A stretch of 64,000 bases of DNA from Lytechinus pictus. Taxonomy: Eukaryota > Echinodermata > Echinoidea > Temnopleuroida > Toxopneustidae. The position numbers and the translations under genes are program-made. The stretch covers positions 9,730,001 through 9,794,000 of the forward strand of contig NC_087249.1 of NCBI RefSeq assembly GCF_037042905.1, given 5' to 3'. The notes under the pieces were generated by a model. That model did not search any database. It saw nothing but the letters and a program-made list of their open reading frames with translations, and had not been told where the DNA came from. Position 1 is the first letter of the stretch. Each line of letters opens with the position of its first letter. Shown piece by piece: positions 11,741-22,700 of this stretch.

Positions 11741-11774
11741 CCTATCTTTACATTATTCTGATCCAAAATCTGTG

Positions 11775-12100
11775 TAAATTCAGTACAGAAGAGTTTTCAA
11801 GTTTTTTCTTTTTCGATTGGTAATTTGAAGATACGATCCTAAATTAGTGGCAAAGTTCAAGAACTCAGAAAAAAAACCCACAGATTTCTTCATCTTTAGC
11901 ACATTTTTTTGCGACCCCGCTTCTCAAATATGAGCTAAATCGCCGCTTGCTTTGGATATATGGCGCAGATTCCATATTTAATTTAGACTTTTTGGAGTTC
12001 AAATCGGGCCTTCATGTGGTAAGTGATAATGCTGTAATGTGTTTGATGCGTGTTGTGGTGATTGACTGAGCTGTGCTGGGCACTGCTGGCCAGCTTGTTT
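11775..12100 (+). repeat. Dispersed repeat, copy B
   Basis: Second copy of the 8680-9000 repeat in the same orientation. Together the two copies bracket COX5A exons 2 and 3. Confidence 0.6.
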
Positions 12101-12125
12101 GCCATGTCAAATTCCACGCGCATCA

Positions 12126-12465
12126 CTCTACATACTCTCCGGTGCAATCTAGGCTTATTTTTTAAACCATTTCTTACAATTCAAAATGGTTGATTTTGGG
12201 GTTATGAAAGAAAAATAACAAATTGCAGAATCGTTTCATACCTTGCTACCTGAGGCTTCAAACTTGTTAATTGGAACAACTATGTACATGTAATAATATA
12301 TACATATAGTCTAGTTGTTCCAGATGTCAAGTTTCTAGCCTCGGGCTCAGGTATCAAGGTATGAAAGAATTCTTTCTTTTTTTAATATCCCCAAAACCAA
12401 CCATTTTAAATTGTAAGAAATGGTGTCCAAAATAGCCTGGATTGCAACAGAGAGCATCTAGAACC
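12126..12465. mobile_element. Foldback (palindromic) MITE
   Basis: The left arm (GTGCAATCTAGGCT..ACCATTTCTTACAATT) is the imperfect reverse complement of the right arm (AATTGTAAGAAATGGT..AGCCTGGATTGCAAC). Arms are about 130 bp or more around a short centre with CTAGTTGTTCC. No ORF. Confidence 0.75.
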
Positions 12466-12931
12466 CTAGAGCTTATTGGACTCCGGCCTATTGGGACTTC
12501 GCGCTCGTGGTGTGGGCTTCACGCACACTTCTTATTTCAGATTTTTTTTTTAATCTTGCTCTCACACCCCTGCATTAAGTATTTCATGCAGAAAATGACA
12601 CGAGTCATTAGGCCATTTTTGTCTCGCTTTTTATTAGCCCAGCCTTCATCAAATTCTTTTTGAAGGAGAAATAACTTAACCTTTACTTAACGAGGAGGGG
12701 TCAGGTTGACCCCCCCCCCCTCTCTACAAATTTTGTAATTTCGCTGACTTATTTTCAAGTCTTCCGCATCTTTTGAGACCAATCTGCGATGCCTTGGTAC
12801 GCGGTTCCGAAATTACGCAAATTGACCCCCCCCCCCCCCCCCAGTATGTCCTGGTCTGAAATAGCCTAGGGTTAAAGCCTGTTGTAGGTTGAATTTTAGA
12901 GTGTGGACAAATTTATATTAAAAAAAGGCTA

Positions 12932-13125
12932 ATGACTCTTTATCTCCCTTTACCACTTTGTCCCCCTTCTCACTCTCCTTCATGTGTCTATGTCTCACTC
13001 TTTCCCTCTTTTTATCTCTCCATTTCTCTCCCTCTCTATCCATCTCTCCTTGTCTCTCCCACTCTTTCCCTGTCTCTCCCGCTTTATCCCTGTCTCTCCC
13101 ATTCTTCCCTGTCTCTCTAATACAG
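12932..13125 (+). repeat. Pyrimidine tract (CTCTCC-rich) ending in a possible splice acceptor
   Basis: About 190 bp of nearly pure C/T ends with TCTCTAATACAG. It may simply be low-complexity DNA. It could also be the acceptor for a 3' UTR exon of COX5A starting at 13126. The open frames across it are low-complexity and not genes. Confidence 0.5.
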
Positions 13126-14012
13126 GTACAGGAGGGATCCTATCAAAGCGTGCTGTAACCCTCAGGAGATTCGCAGCATATATCTAGTATGCAACAACCG
13201 AGTTTCATACGAGAAGAAAGAGAATAGATGTCTATGTGTGTTTTGAATGTAATTTAATCCCAATTGTATACAAATCTACTGAACTCAACAACCATGAATC
13301 GAGGCTTGAATGAAAACCGAAGGTGGTGGTGACAAAGAACCAATGATGTGAGAAAAAAAAAAACACATTTTTTAAAAAATACAAGCGAGTGTTGACAAGA
13401 AGCTTCGTATGCGACAGCTTCTAATACTAACACGTTAGAGCACATATTCTTCACATATCTAGGCCAGGAAAGATGAAATATACAAATCCAATAATGCTCT
13501 CTCTGTCTGACACGGAAGTGAAAAGCAAAGTCTCTTTTCATCTTAATTTCATATTTTCCATATTGTACAGAAGTTTATATATTACTTGCTTGATTGCTGT
13601 TGAATCGGTATGTGCAAGATTTTATGTGTGCAGTTGTCTTGTAAGCACTGTCTAATGTGAAGAAAAATGAAAAATTATATGGTGTCATATTGAATTCAGT
13701 GTCTGGAGTTGTCTTTATTTTGTCTTTAAATCGTTATTTACCCCCCCCCCCCATCAAATATTCTGAAGATTTCATGATTTTTTTTTGGTATAGCTGGTTA
13801 TGAAGAAAACACAATAGCAAAGCATGCGAACATATACATGTGATAATGCCGAGTGAGATAAGTAAAAAAAAAAAAAAAAAAAGAGAAAAAGCCATTACAC
13901 AAATCGGCTTCATGAACATCAAACGAAGTATCACGATTTTCGGTTTGTTTGAAACTTTGGTATCATCCTTCCACCTGTTGGACCAGGAAAAAATATGACA
14001 AAATCATTCCTT
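13126..14012. other. Possible COX5A 3' UTR exon or intergenic sequence
   Basis: No protein family seen. The sequence after the acceptor-like TACAG is less repetitive than its surroundings, which allows for a 3' UTR exon. A C-run lies at about 13741-13752 and an A-run at 13864-13880. Confidence 0.3.
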
Positions 14013-14481
14013 AAGCCCCCATCACACTTATTCCGAATCAAGCAGAATCAGACGGAGTTAACTGACTATTGTTCGACCACAAACTGGTCAAGTTTTAGAA
14101 GAAAAAAATGCATAGAATGCAGTAAGAATGTACTTTGAACACCGTTCGATATTCTTTCCACTTCGAACGCACCTCAAAAATTTCAAACATGACTTAAACG
14201 TTATGAGCGCCCACAAGAACTGGCCCGCATATTCCGAATGCAAATATAAAACAGAATTTTTAGAATGCCCCTTCGAATATCCAAGAATGCAACACAAATT
14301 TTAAACCCGACTCATTGTGACTAGTGTATGATGAGTCGCTTGGTAAATTTACCTTATTAGAAACTCCAGTTGGGTGAATTCGGACCCCCTCCCATGATTT
14401 TTCTAGATTTTTTATCTTCATTCATTCCAGCTGATTCTGTTTGATTCCTAACGATTCCTTGAGAAGTGTGATGGGGGCTTT
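14013..14481. mobile_element. MITE with ends AAGCCCCCATCACACTT
   Basis: AAGCCCCCATCACACTT on the left is matched by its complement AAGTGTGATGGGGGCTT on the right, about 470 bp apart. Subterminal ATTC-rich sequence also pairs (GAATCAAGCAGAATCAG against CTGATTCTGTTTGATTC). No transposase ORF. Confidence 0.85.
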
Positions 14482-15830
14482 GTCTGGTCAAGGCAGTCAG
14501 AAAGGTGTCTGTTAAGATCGGCTTTACAGTCTTTACCATTGTCCAAATTTATCCAAACTTTCACAGATTTTCTTCTCAGATTTTTTTTTACAAACAAAAA
14601 CAACTACCACCCGGTTTGATTCCTTTGAATATTTGCATTATAACTTTACAAAATACACATAATTGAAATTAATTACCATTTCACAAATTTTATTGAAGAA
14701 AATACATTCATATACACTGATTGATGTACATCAATGAAGTGACAATATTTTCAAATCATTTTTTGAGTATTGGGGGAAAAGTGGCTTCATTTAACAATTT
14801 TTTTTCTTTAAATCTTATTTGTATTGGAAAGAACATGTACATACATAGCATACAATAGTTACAGGCGACTCTGGCTACATCAAATCTCTTGGACAACATA
14901 AATCTCATTGACTGAGGAGAAATTTGACTTTATGTTGTTACCCGTATGTTTAGCATATTCTGGTCTGAAACAATGCTTCGAGTTAAAAGACTTTCCATGT
15001 ATAGTAGGTTGACTCATGCAGAGTCTAGCGTATTTCAATATTAAAAAAAAAATCAAATATTCTCTCTTTTTTTTGCAGAACATTTATGGAACGTTGGAAC
15101 TGTACTAAAGAAGAGCTTTTGTATTAACTTTATAACCAAACATTGCACTAGAATTCTGTTGATTTTATAATTTGTTGAAGTAATATTGTTTAATTTTAGT
15201 TGTCACAAAACAGACTGAAAAATGTTCTCAATAAACTCAAGTGTCAGGTTACCCAAACACAGGCAACCTAAATACAAAATATTTTCCTCAATAATGCATT
15301 TGATAATACATTTCATTTGTAAAGTGCCTTTTGATATGACCGAAAATTAAAACAGTTTACTGAATTTTAAATAATACTTTGCTAAGCTTTTAATATATTT
15401 CCATGGAAGGATTATAAACACTCATTTCATTTTGCAAATATGAATTTAAGACATCTAGGAGTTGTAAAATGTGACTTATTTAAATTTAATCGACACTTCT
15501 CCAATCAGGCAAAATAAATTTCAAGAAAGAAAAGAAGAGGGCCAACATTCTCCATTCATAACTCATTGGAATGATTCTTTCAATTAAAATAACTTACCTA
15601 GTATTTTATGTTGAATCACGATATAAAAAGTACTGTTTGAGCAGAATATTAAAAACTTTTCTGCTAATCCAGCATTGTTTTCTCCTCTATTTGACCATTG
15701 CTGCACATGGAGAGAAAAGTCAAATCCTGAAGATACCAACTCTTAATAACATGCTGCATAACATTTATTAAAAAAAAAACACACCAAAATATTGGCTGTT
15801 CAAACTACATGTTATCCTATCAAAATGCCA
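14482..15830. other. Intergenic sequence between COX5A and CIAO2A
   Basis: AT-rich, without recognisable exons. CAATAAACTC near 15229 is a possible polyadenylation signal if COX5A has a long spliced 3' UTR. Confidence 0.35.
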
Positions 15831-16327
15831 TTAAAGGGATGGTCCGGGCTCGAGATATTTACATCTCAATTAAAAGAGTAAAATTCACAAAGCAAAATGC
15901 TGAAAATTTGATCAAAATCAGATCACTTGTTCTTTTGTATTTTATTTTATGAAATTAGGTTTATTCAAATTTTTTCTACCAAGAACTAAAACACTTGGAT
16001 TGACAGCTGATTAAGTGCATTAGTTATTTATTGCCGTAACTTATTTCATCAAAATGGAGACCCATCATTTAAACATGTATGAAAAAATGAAACAATTAGG
16101 ATTTCATGTAATAACATAAGAAAAAGGAAAGTGGGGATGTGACATCATCGCCCACCTAATGAATATTCATGATGTACATATAACTGTTTTCACAAAATAT
16201 TGATAACTTTAAAATTCAATAACTTCGTTATTTGTTATCCGATTTTGATAAAATTTTCAGCATTTTGCTCTGAATTTTACTCTATTTATTAAGATATAAA
16301 TATTTTCAGCCCGGACCATCCCTTTAA
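15831..16327. mobile_element. TTAA-flanked foldback MITE
   Basis: TTAAAGGGATGGTCCGGGCT on the left and AGCCCGGACCATCCCTTTAA on the right are exact complements. The inner arms also pair (AAAATGCTGAAAATTTGATC against the complement of TTTTCAGCATTTTG..). About 497 bp, no ORF. The TTAA ends suggest piggyBac-type mobilisation, which is an inference. It sits in or next to the 3' tail of a SINE fragment at 16329-16395. Confidence 0.88.
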
Positions 16328-16328
16328 T

Positions 16329-16395
16329 GATTGTTCTTATATAGCGTCGGTATCCGCCTCAGCTGGGTGCTCATGGCGCTTGCTAAAAAATAGGA
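16329..16395 (-). repeat. SINE 3'-tail fragment
   Basis: On the - strand the sequence ends GACGCTATATAAGAACAATC, the same kind of tail (GCGCTATATAAATG) as the fuller SINE at 60442-60730. Confidence 0.45.
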
Positions 16396-17142
16396 AATGT
16401 CTCACAAATTTCAATGTCTTCAAATGGTGCTTAGAATCATCATTACATGAATACTAAATAAAAAACATTAAAATACAGTACCTTGCCCTTTTAGGAAACA
16501 AATTATATTGAGGACTTCTATTACAAACTGGGCAATATCCTTACACCCGATCTCCAATTTTCTACTTTCATACTTCACTACATGAAGTGCTTTATTTAAA
16601 GTATTACTGCAAATTAACAAATTTCTTTGTGAAGTAAAAAACAGAGATAAATTATTCAAAGAAGGTCCCACTATCACATATAGGTCAGAATATTTATAAT
16701 TGCGTAACCGTGCTTCGACTTTGCGATCTATAGTTACATTTTTCAAAAGTTACAAAAATGGGCAAGATAAAAGTATTAAAAAAAAGAAAAGGAAAATCTT
16801 TGATGACATACCTATAGCAAGTCATTGAAAAGATTTCATGATCAATTTCATTTTGAAAATAAGTGGCATATGTAATATAGCTCTGGGGAATTCTTTCACT
16901 AATAATTTAAATGAAAAGAGTTTCCAAAGCTGTTGTACATATATAATTTCACACATTTGTATACTTTCTCCCATACGTGTACTGTATCAAGGCAATACAC
17001 TGTAGCTTTGATCCAGCTGAGGCATGGCGGCTTGTCATTGTTCAAAACCCACCTACACCCGACAAAAGAAATTATAATTGGTATAGTGTCGAAAATCTGT
17101 CTATCTGACGGTCTATCGGATCGGGGTCGCCCTAGCCAACCC

Positions 17143-17207
17143 GTCTCTGTGGTCTAGTGTTTAAGGCACCGGCGTTCAAAGCTGGGGGCCCGGGTTCGAT
17201 TCCCGGC
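17143..17207 (+). repeat. tRNA-derived SINE head
   Basis: Box A-like TGGTCTAGTG and box B GGTTCGATTCC are at tRNA spacing. The anticodon stem CCGGC/GCTGG encloses a 7-nt loop with TCA in the anticodon position. The 5' acceptor strand GTCTCTG has no partner: the 3' side runs into CATAAAAAAA. It is therefore a tRNA-like promoter of a SINE, not a working tRNA. Confidence 0.65.
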
Positions 17208-18467
17208 ATAAAAAAATGGTGTGGTATTTGTAGGAATTTCAGCATTTTCTAGCCACGCATAAAGTTTGAGACCGTTACATGTATGTAAAGTTAATAATTA
17301 GACAGAACCATCAAACACATAAAAAATATATGAAAGCAGGTTGTTCATGTTGAAAATTGTGGAGAGGGTAATATTTAGGGATAAAATCCCATAAATTGTA
17401 TATTCTTGATTGTATTTCTCAATTTGAAGCATGTTCAAGATAATTTTTCTGACTGCATAATTAATGAACAGGCAAAATCATTGTCATATTTTTTAGAATA
17501 TGGTGATTTATGAACAAAAATCTATGTTACATGACATATGGGGGAACTGTTTACATGGATGTCATAAAATGAAAATTTTACAAATTCATTCACTTAGTAA
17601 TTCTTTGATGGATTTTGCTTGAAATTTCATTTGGTACGTTTCTCTCATCTTTCTGCTTTTAAAATTCAAAATGGTAGCAATTTCAAAATCAACCTTATCT
17701 CAGGTTAGACTTCCCCTTTAAACTCCAGTGATAACCTTGCCTTGGATCCCCCTTATACTTGTCTTTGCTGTTACCTCAGATATAAAAAAAATAACATTTC
17801 ATAAATTTATTAATCATAAAGATACTCTGATACATTTCAGTCCGATCAGTATATCAATTCTATTTGCATTTCAACATACAAAAAAAAAAGAATATACAAG
17901 AGGAGAAATAAATAGAAATTTATAATTATATTTTATATTCCTAGTATCACCATGATACTGTCCATGAGAGTTCAACCCAATTAAAATGGATTATTGTTAT
18001 TCTAAGACTTCTACCCGCTCATTAGTGGGTAATTGAACTTTGATGGGGTTAACTCAAGCAAGTTGCGATCACATTCCATATATAGCCCACCAAGAAGATA
18101 GTCTGTAGGATGGAAGGTCAGCAGTATGGCAACCATACAACATCGCGGTCCCGTCCTTCATAGAGATGCGTTTCATCCAATTAACCTCAACTAGGAGGTA
18201 ATCCATCATTGTCAATATTTATGCCTGAAAATTTGCAAAAAGTCCTTTGTTAACAAAGAGGAAGTGCACTGAATTGGCAACACAAAGACGAATGTGGGAG
18301 TTATACATCTAGAAAACATTTGGAACAAACATGTATTTGTATCCATAGTTGTGGTTGAGCAGATCAATTGCAACTCTTTGTAAGAAAAGGCCCAGGTTGG
18401 TGATATGAAGAGGATGATGTAGCTATATCTCAAAGGATTTAGGAATGACGTGTCAATTTCATTTTTA
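17208..18467. other. Intergenic sequence, repeat remnants only
   Basis: A right-end MITE remnant (CTTCCCCTTTAAACTCC, about 17708) is visible. No exon, RNA gene or long frame is supported. Confidence 0.35.
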
Positions 18468-18982
18468 CAGTGCGTCCCACAAAAAAGGCAACCCGTTTTC
18501 AGATATAAATTTCACAATTATTTAACACGTTTTTACTTGTGAATTTGATACTTATGGTAAGAGTGGAATATCATCTTTAATTCAAGACCAACAGTTTAGC
18601 AAATCATTCACGAATGGCAAAATAAAAACAATGAATATTGAGGCCTATCAGAAACGATTTGCATTTTCAGGGATCTGTTAGAGAAACTTAAAGAATACAA
18701 AGAAATGCTAATGAGTCAATTGTTGAATAAGCACAGTTGATGTACCACAAACTAATCTTGTTAAACTTTTCTGCACGACCTGCTTTTGACATTAAATTTT
18801 TACATTAAAATTTCAAACTCGTCTTGCTCATTAATGCGTGAGCTGTTTGTCACACATTAGATATCGAAATGTAGAGGAATAATTGAATTAGATGATTATG
18901 TAAATGAAATATCTTAATTAATTTGCCTTTGAAGAAAAAAAGAAGTGGTAATCCTGGTTTCCTTTTTTTCTGAGATGCACTG
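18468..18982. mobile_element. Tc1/mariner-like MITE, diverged copy
   Basis: TA + CAGTGCGTCCCACAAAAAA on the left; the right end TTTTTTTCTGAGATGCACTG + TA is a decayed complement. Same family as 21572-22361. TA flanks and CAGTG ends are typical of Tc1/mariner. No transposase. Confidence 0.75.
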
Positions 18983-19602
18983 TATAATGGCATGGGTACA
19001 TCTTGTCATAGACACAACATTTGGTTAATCCTGCAAAAAATGTATCCAATTCATTCCAACAAACCCGTCATGTACTAGATCCACAATTCCACAATCAAAA
19101 ATGCAATTTGGATCAATCTTTAATCACCTATTTTGATCAGAAACAGCTGCTACGGTGCTTCTACCCTGCTGAAACCACCTTCCGAAGATGTCAAAGAGTT
19201 TCGTGCTCAAAAGGGACACTGTTCTTACATTCATGATATTCATGAGCTTTTTGAAGAAAACTGTACCTTATCGTACAAGCAGTATGGTTCATTTTGAAAG
19301 CATCCAGATCCGCTTATCTCGGGGGCATCAATCTCTACACCTCGCTACGTTCCCTGATTTCATTTTATATTGTTGACTTGCCACTCTGATATAGTAAGGT
19401 GAAGGTCAGCCTGAGTTAACACCATCATCAAGCCACGGTTTGCTTCGGTACGCTTCAGACCAGGTCAGAAGGTGGTTCACCTCTACACGCTTCTAGCAAG
19501 GTACAATACGTTTCTACAGAACACTCGAACGCGCCTACTTAATTCAACCACCGCTCTTAAACCTGCAATTCTAGAGTTTCAATTGTAGCCCAAGGTCTCT
19601 CT

Positions 19603-19703
19603 TCAATAATCCTCGATGCTTACACACTTTTCAACAAGTTTCCGGAGGTTGGGATTCTCCATGGCTGCTGCTATTCTCTCCTTGTCGTTGATTTGTTTGT
19701 TAA
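19603..19703 (-). CDS. CIAO2A: CIAO2A coding exon 5 (C-terminus)
   Basis: Encodes [20 protein letters not shown], then [12 protein letters not shown] and TGA. The acceptor is TTTCTAACAG. A three-copy tandem repeat (19709-20095) begins within 6 bp of this exon on the intron side. Confidence 0.95.
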
Positions 19704-22700
19704 CTGTTAGAAATAAAAGAGAAAAGGAAATACCAAAGGGCATGAGTCTATTAACAGACTTCAATGATAATAAATACACCTTGAAGTTTACTGAATAACA
19801 TTAATGCATTGCAAAGTTGAATAAAAGATATGTAATAACAATGTTAAAAATGTGAGAGAAAAGGAAGTACCAAAGGGCATGACTCTATTGACATACACCT
19901 TGAAGTTCAAAGAGTTTACTGAATTACATTAATGGAATGCAAAGTTGAATAAAAGTAATGTAATAATAATGTTAAAAATGTGAGAGAAAGGAAGTACCAA
20001 AGGGCATGACTCTATTGAAAGACGTAAATTATAATAAGTACACCTTGGAGTTCAAAGAGATTACTGATTAACATTAATACAGAGCAAAGTTCTCTGCACT
20101 TTCAAAGAACTTTGGTTATATTTAAAGGTAAAAGAAAGTTGTTGCAGCAAACAATTATTTCATAAGAAAGTCTTTTAAATCAAAGTTAATTGTCACCATA
20201 TTATCATATATCAAGATCTGGTACATGTATATAAACTTATCTTTCTGAAATCATGAAATCTTAGCTCAAAACCAATAAATCTGATTACTAACACAGATAA
20301 GCATATGTGGGACAATGTATTAATATTGCTTGGAAAAATACCAGACATTTGAAGGGATTCCGTGCTTATTTTGCTCATTTCTCAGCAATTACGCATTCTT
20401 TTCCTTAGCCATTTGGCACATATTGTTTATTTATTCACACAAACACTTGGGTGGTAATTTTATCGGATTCTATTCAAACTCATTTTGAGATCATTACCAC
20501 AATGGGTATTTATCTTTAAATCCCCTGGCTTTAGCGCCAGGAAAGCATTAATACAGCGAATATGCATTTTCAAGGAATTAATTCCTGCTAAGTATCTGTT
20601 TACCTCACCAGGGTCCCGTTGTATAACTTTGCCATCCAATGGTAACTACCATGGCAGCAATACTCAACAGCCAATTAGCATCAAGGATTCCATGAAAGAT
20701 ACCACTGGATGGCAAAGTTACCATAAAGAGTAACTTTCATGCAACGGGACCCTGGGTCGAACGAGACAAATGTAGATTCTTGCCAAAAGATAATGACAAA
20801 AGCACTTGATTAAAGAGATTAGTGTAATCAGATAAAATCATTTTGATTTCAATGTCTGGTCGAAGAAAGTATAAATCTATGCATACCAAGGACCATTAAA
20901 AAAAAATATATATATATTATTATTTTATTTTCGGGGGTTACTTTTGACAACTTACTGCCTAAATCTGCAACATTGGATAAGCTTTAACACTGCAATGAAT
21001 GAGAATTTTCAAAGGCTCCTTTTTTATGTTTCCATGGCTCTTTTGAGCATAATATTGCAACTCTTCTATTCAGCTTGAAGCTGACTGGACAAATCTCTAA
21101 AATATGACTAATCCAGATTCATAAATCCTTTTAAATTTTGGGAGAAGTGAAATCTCTTACATCATAGAAATGATTGATAAAATACAAGTTTATTCCAAAC
21201 TTTTTTCACAGATACCATACTTACTTTCTTCCTCAGTTGCATGTGTTCCCTTTTTGACAATGATGTCAATCTGTATCATAAAAACGATGGATGAAAATAT
21301 GTTTTAAACACCTATGAAACACACTGTAGAGTCATCCTTAAATATTAAGAGCTCAATTAAGAGCCCCATTGAGAAATGTAATGCATGCATTTTATTAATA
21401 TATATATTCCTGAAAACAGTGTATTAGTAAGAGAATTATTCCATTTTATCTTCTGTTCAAACAATGACAGATGTCAAAAAGCTCACTGATATTTTCCCTT
21501 TTTAACATTGTCTGTTAGTCTTTCTGTCTCTCCCTCTCTCTTTCTACTCTCTCTCTTTCACTCTCTCTATACAGTGCGTCCCACAAAAAACGAAACCGAT
21601 ATTTATCTTAACTAATCATAAATACAATAGACAAATGACCTACCAATGTAAAGCTTAGAATCTCCTCTTTCATCTGAAATTACTTAGATTATTCCTCATT
21701 CACGCATGAGTGAGCAAAAACAATTTGGAGAAAGGATACCAAAATCTCATTTGGCAGGGGGTATCTGAATTTCAAAAAGAAAGTCACATGCCTAAAAAGT
21801 TCAATATCTGCACTTTTTTTATACCTTAATAACAGAAAATGGCCAATAAGTAAAAAAGTTCTGTTCCTTCGAAACAATGCTTGTATTTCCATAATTTCAT
21901 TAAAGAAACATGTTTTCACCGGTTTCCCACGCAAGCTATCGCACGGTTAACAAAAGACTTAATGCATGGCTGATCGTCAACAAAACGGCGTGTCGAGAGA
22001 GTCTGGACGCTAGCCTGTAAAACCTCTTCATTTTACAAAATCATTGAAATTAAAGCTTTATTTCAAATAACCAGAACTTTATTTCTTGACCATTTTCTGT
22101 AATTGAGGTATCAAATTAAAGAGCAGATATTGAACTTTTTAAAAATATGGTTTTCTTTTTGAAACCCAGATACAGCCCGCCAAGTGACTTTTTGGTATCC
22201 TCTTCAAATTGTTTTTGCTCGGTCATGCGTGAATGAAATATAATCTAAGTAATATCAGATGAAAGAGGAGATTCTAAGCTTTACAATGGTAGGTTGTTTG
22301 TCTATTGTCTTTGTGATTCAGTTATGATAAATCTTGGTTACGTTTTTTGTGGGACGCACTGTATACATCTCTATATACATGTATATATATTTGTGGGGGT
22401 TGTTTTACCTTGTGTTTACTTGGAAGACTTCTGTCCAACCTGACTCTGAGACAAAGACCTAGTATACAAAGATTCAATTAGAAAATATAAAGACAAAGTT
22501 ATTAGCTTTAAAAACATTGCCATGTACAGCTTCTAATGTCCCTTCCTTTGGTGTGTGTTAGTTCACTGCTGAGTTAGTCCAATTTAAACAGTCCTTTCAT
22601 ACGCCTTGTTCATTTGCACATTTACTACCTATAACTCACCATTCTTATTTTCTATTTCCCTGCCTTGTTTTCTCTACCCCCCCCCCCCCTCAACTCTCTT

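Noticed and set aside
12932-13187. Three overlapping Ser/Leu/Pro-rich frames
   Set aside because: Produced by a CT-rich tract open in all frames.
17143-17207. Functional tRNA (loop reads TCA)
   Set aside because: The 3' acceptor strand does not pair with the 5' strand and runs into an A-tract; a selenocysteine tRNA would also need a long variable arm. It is a SINE promoter.
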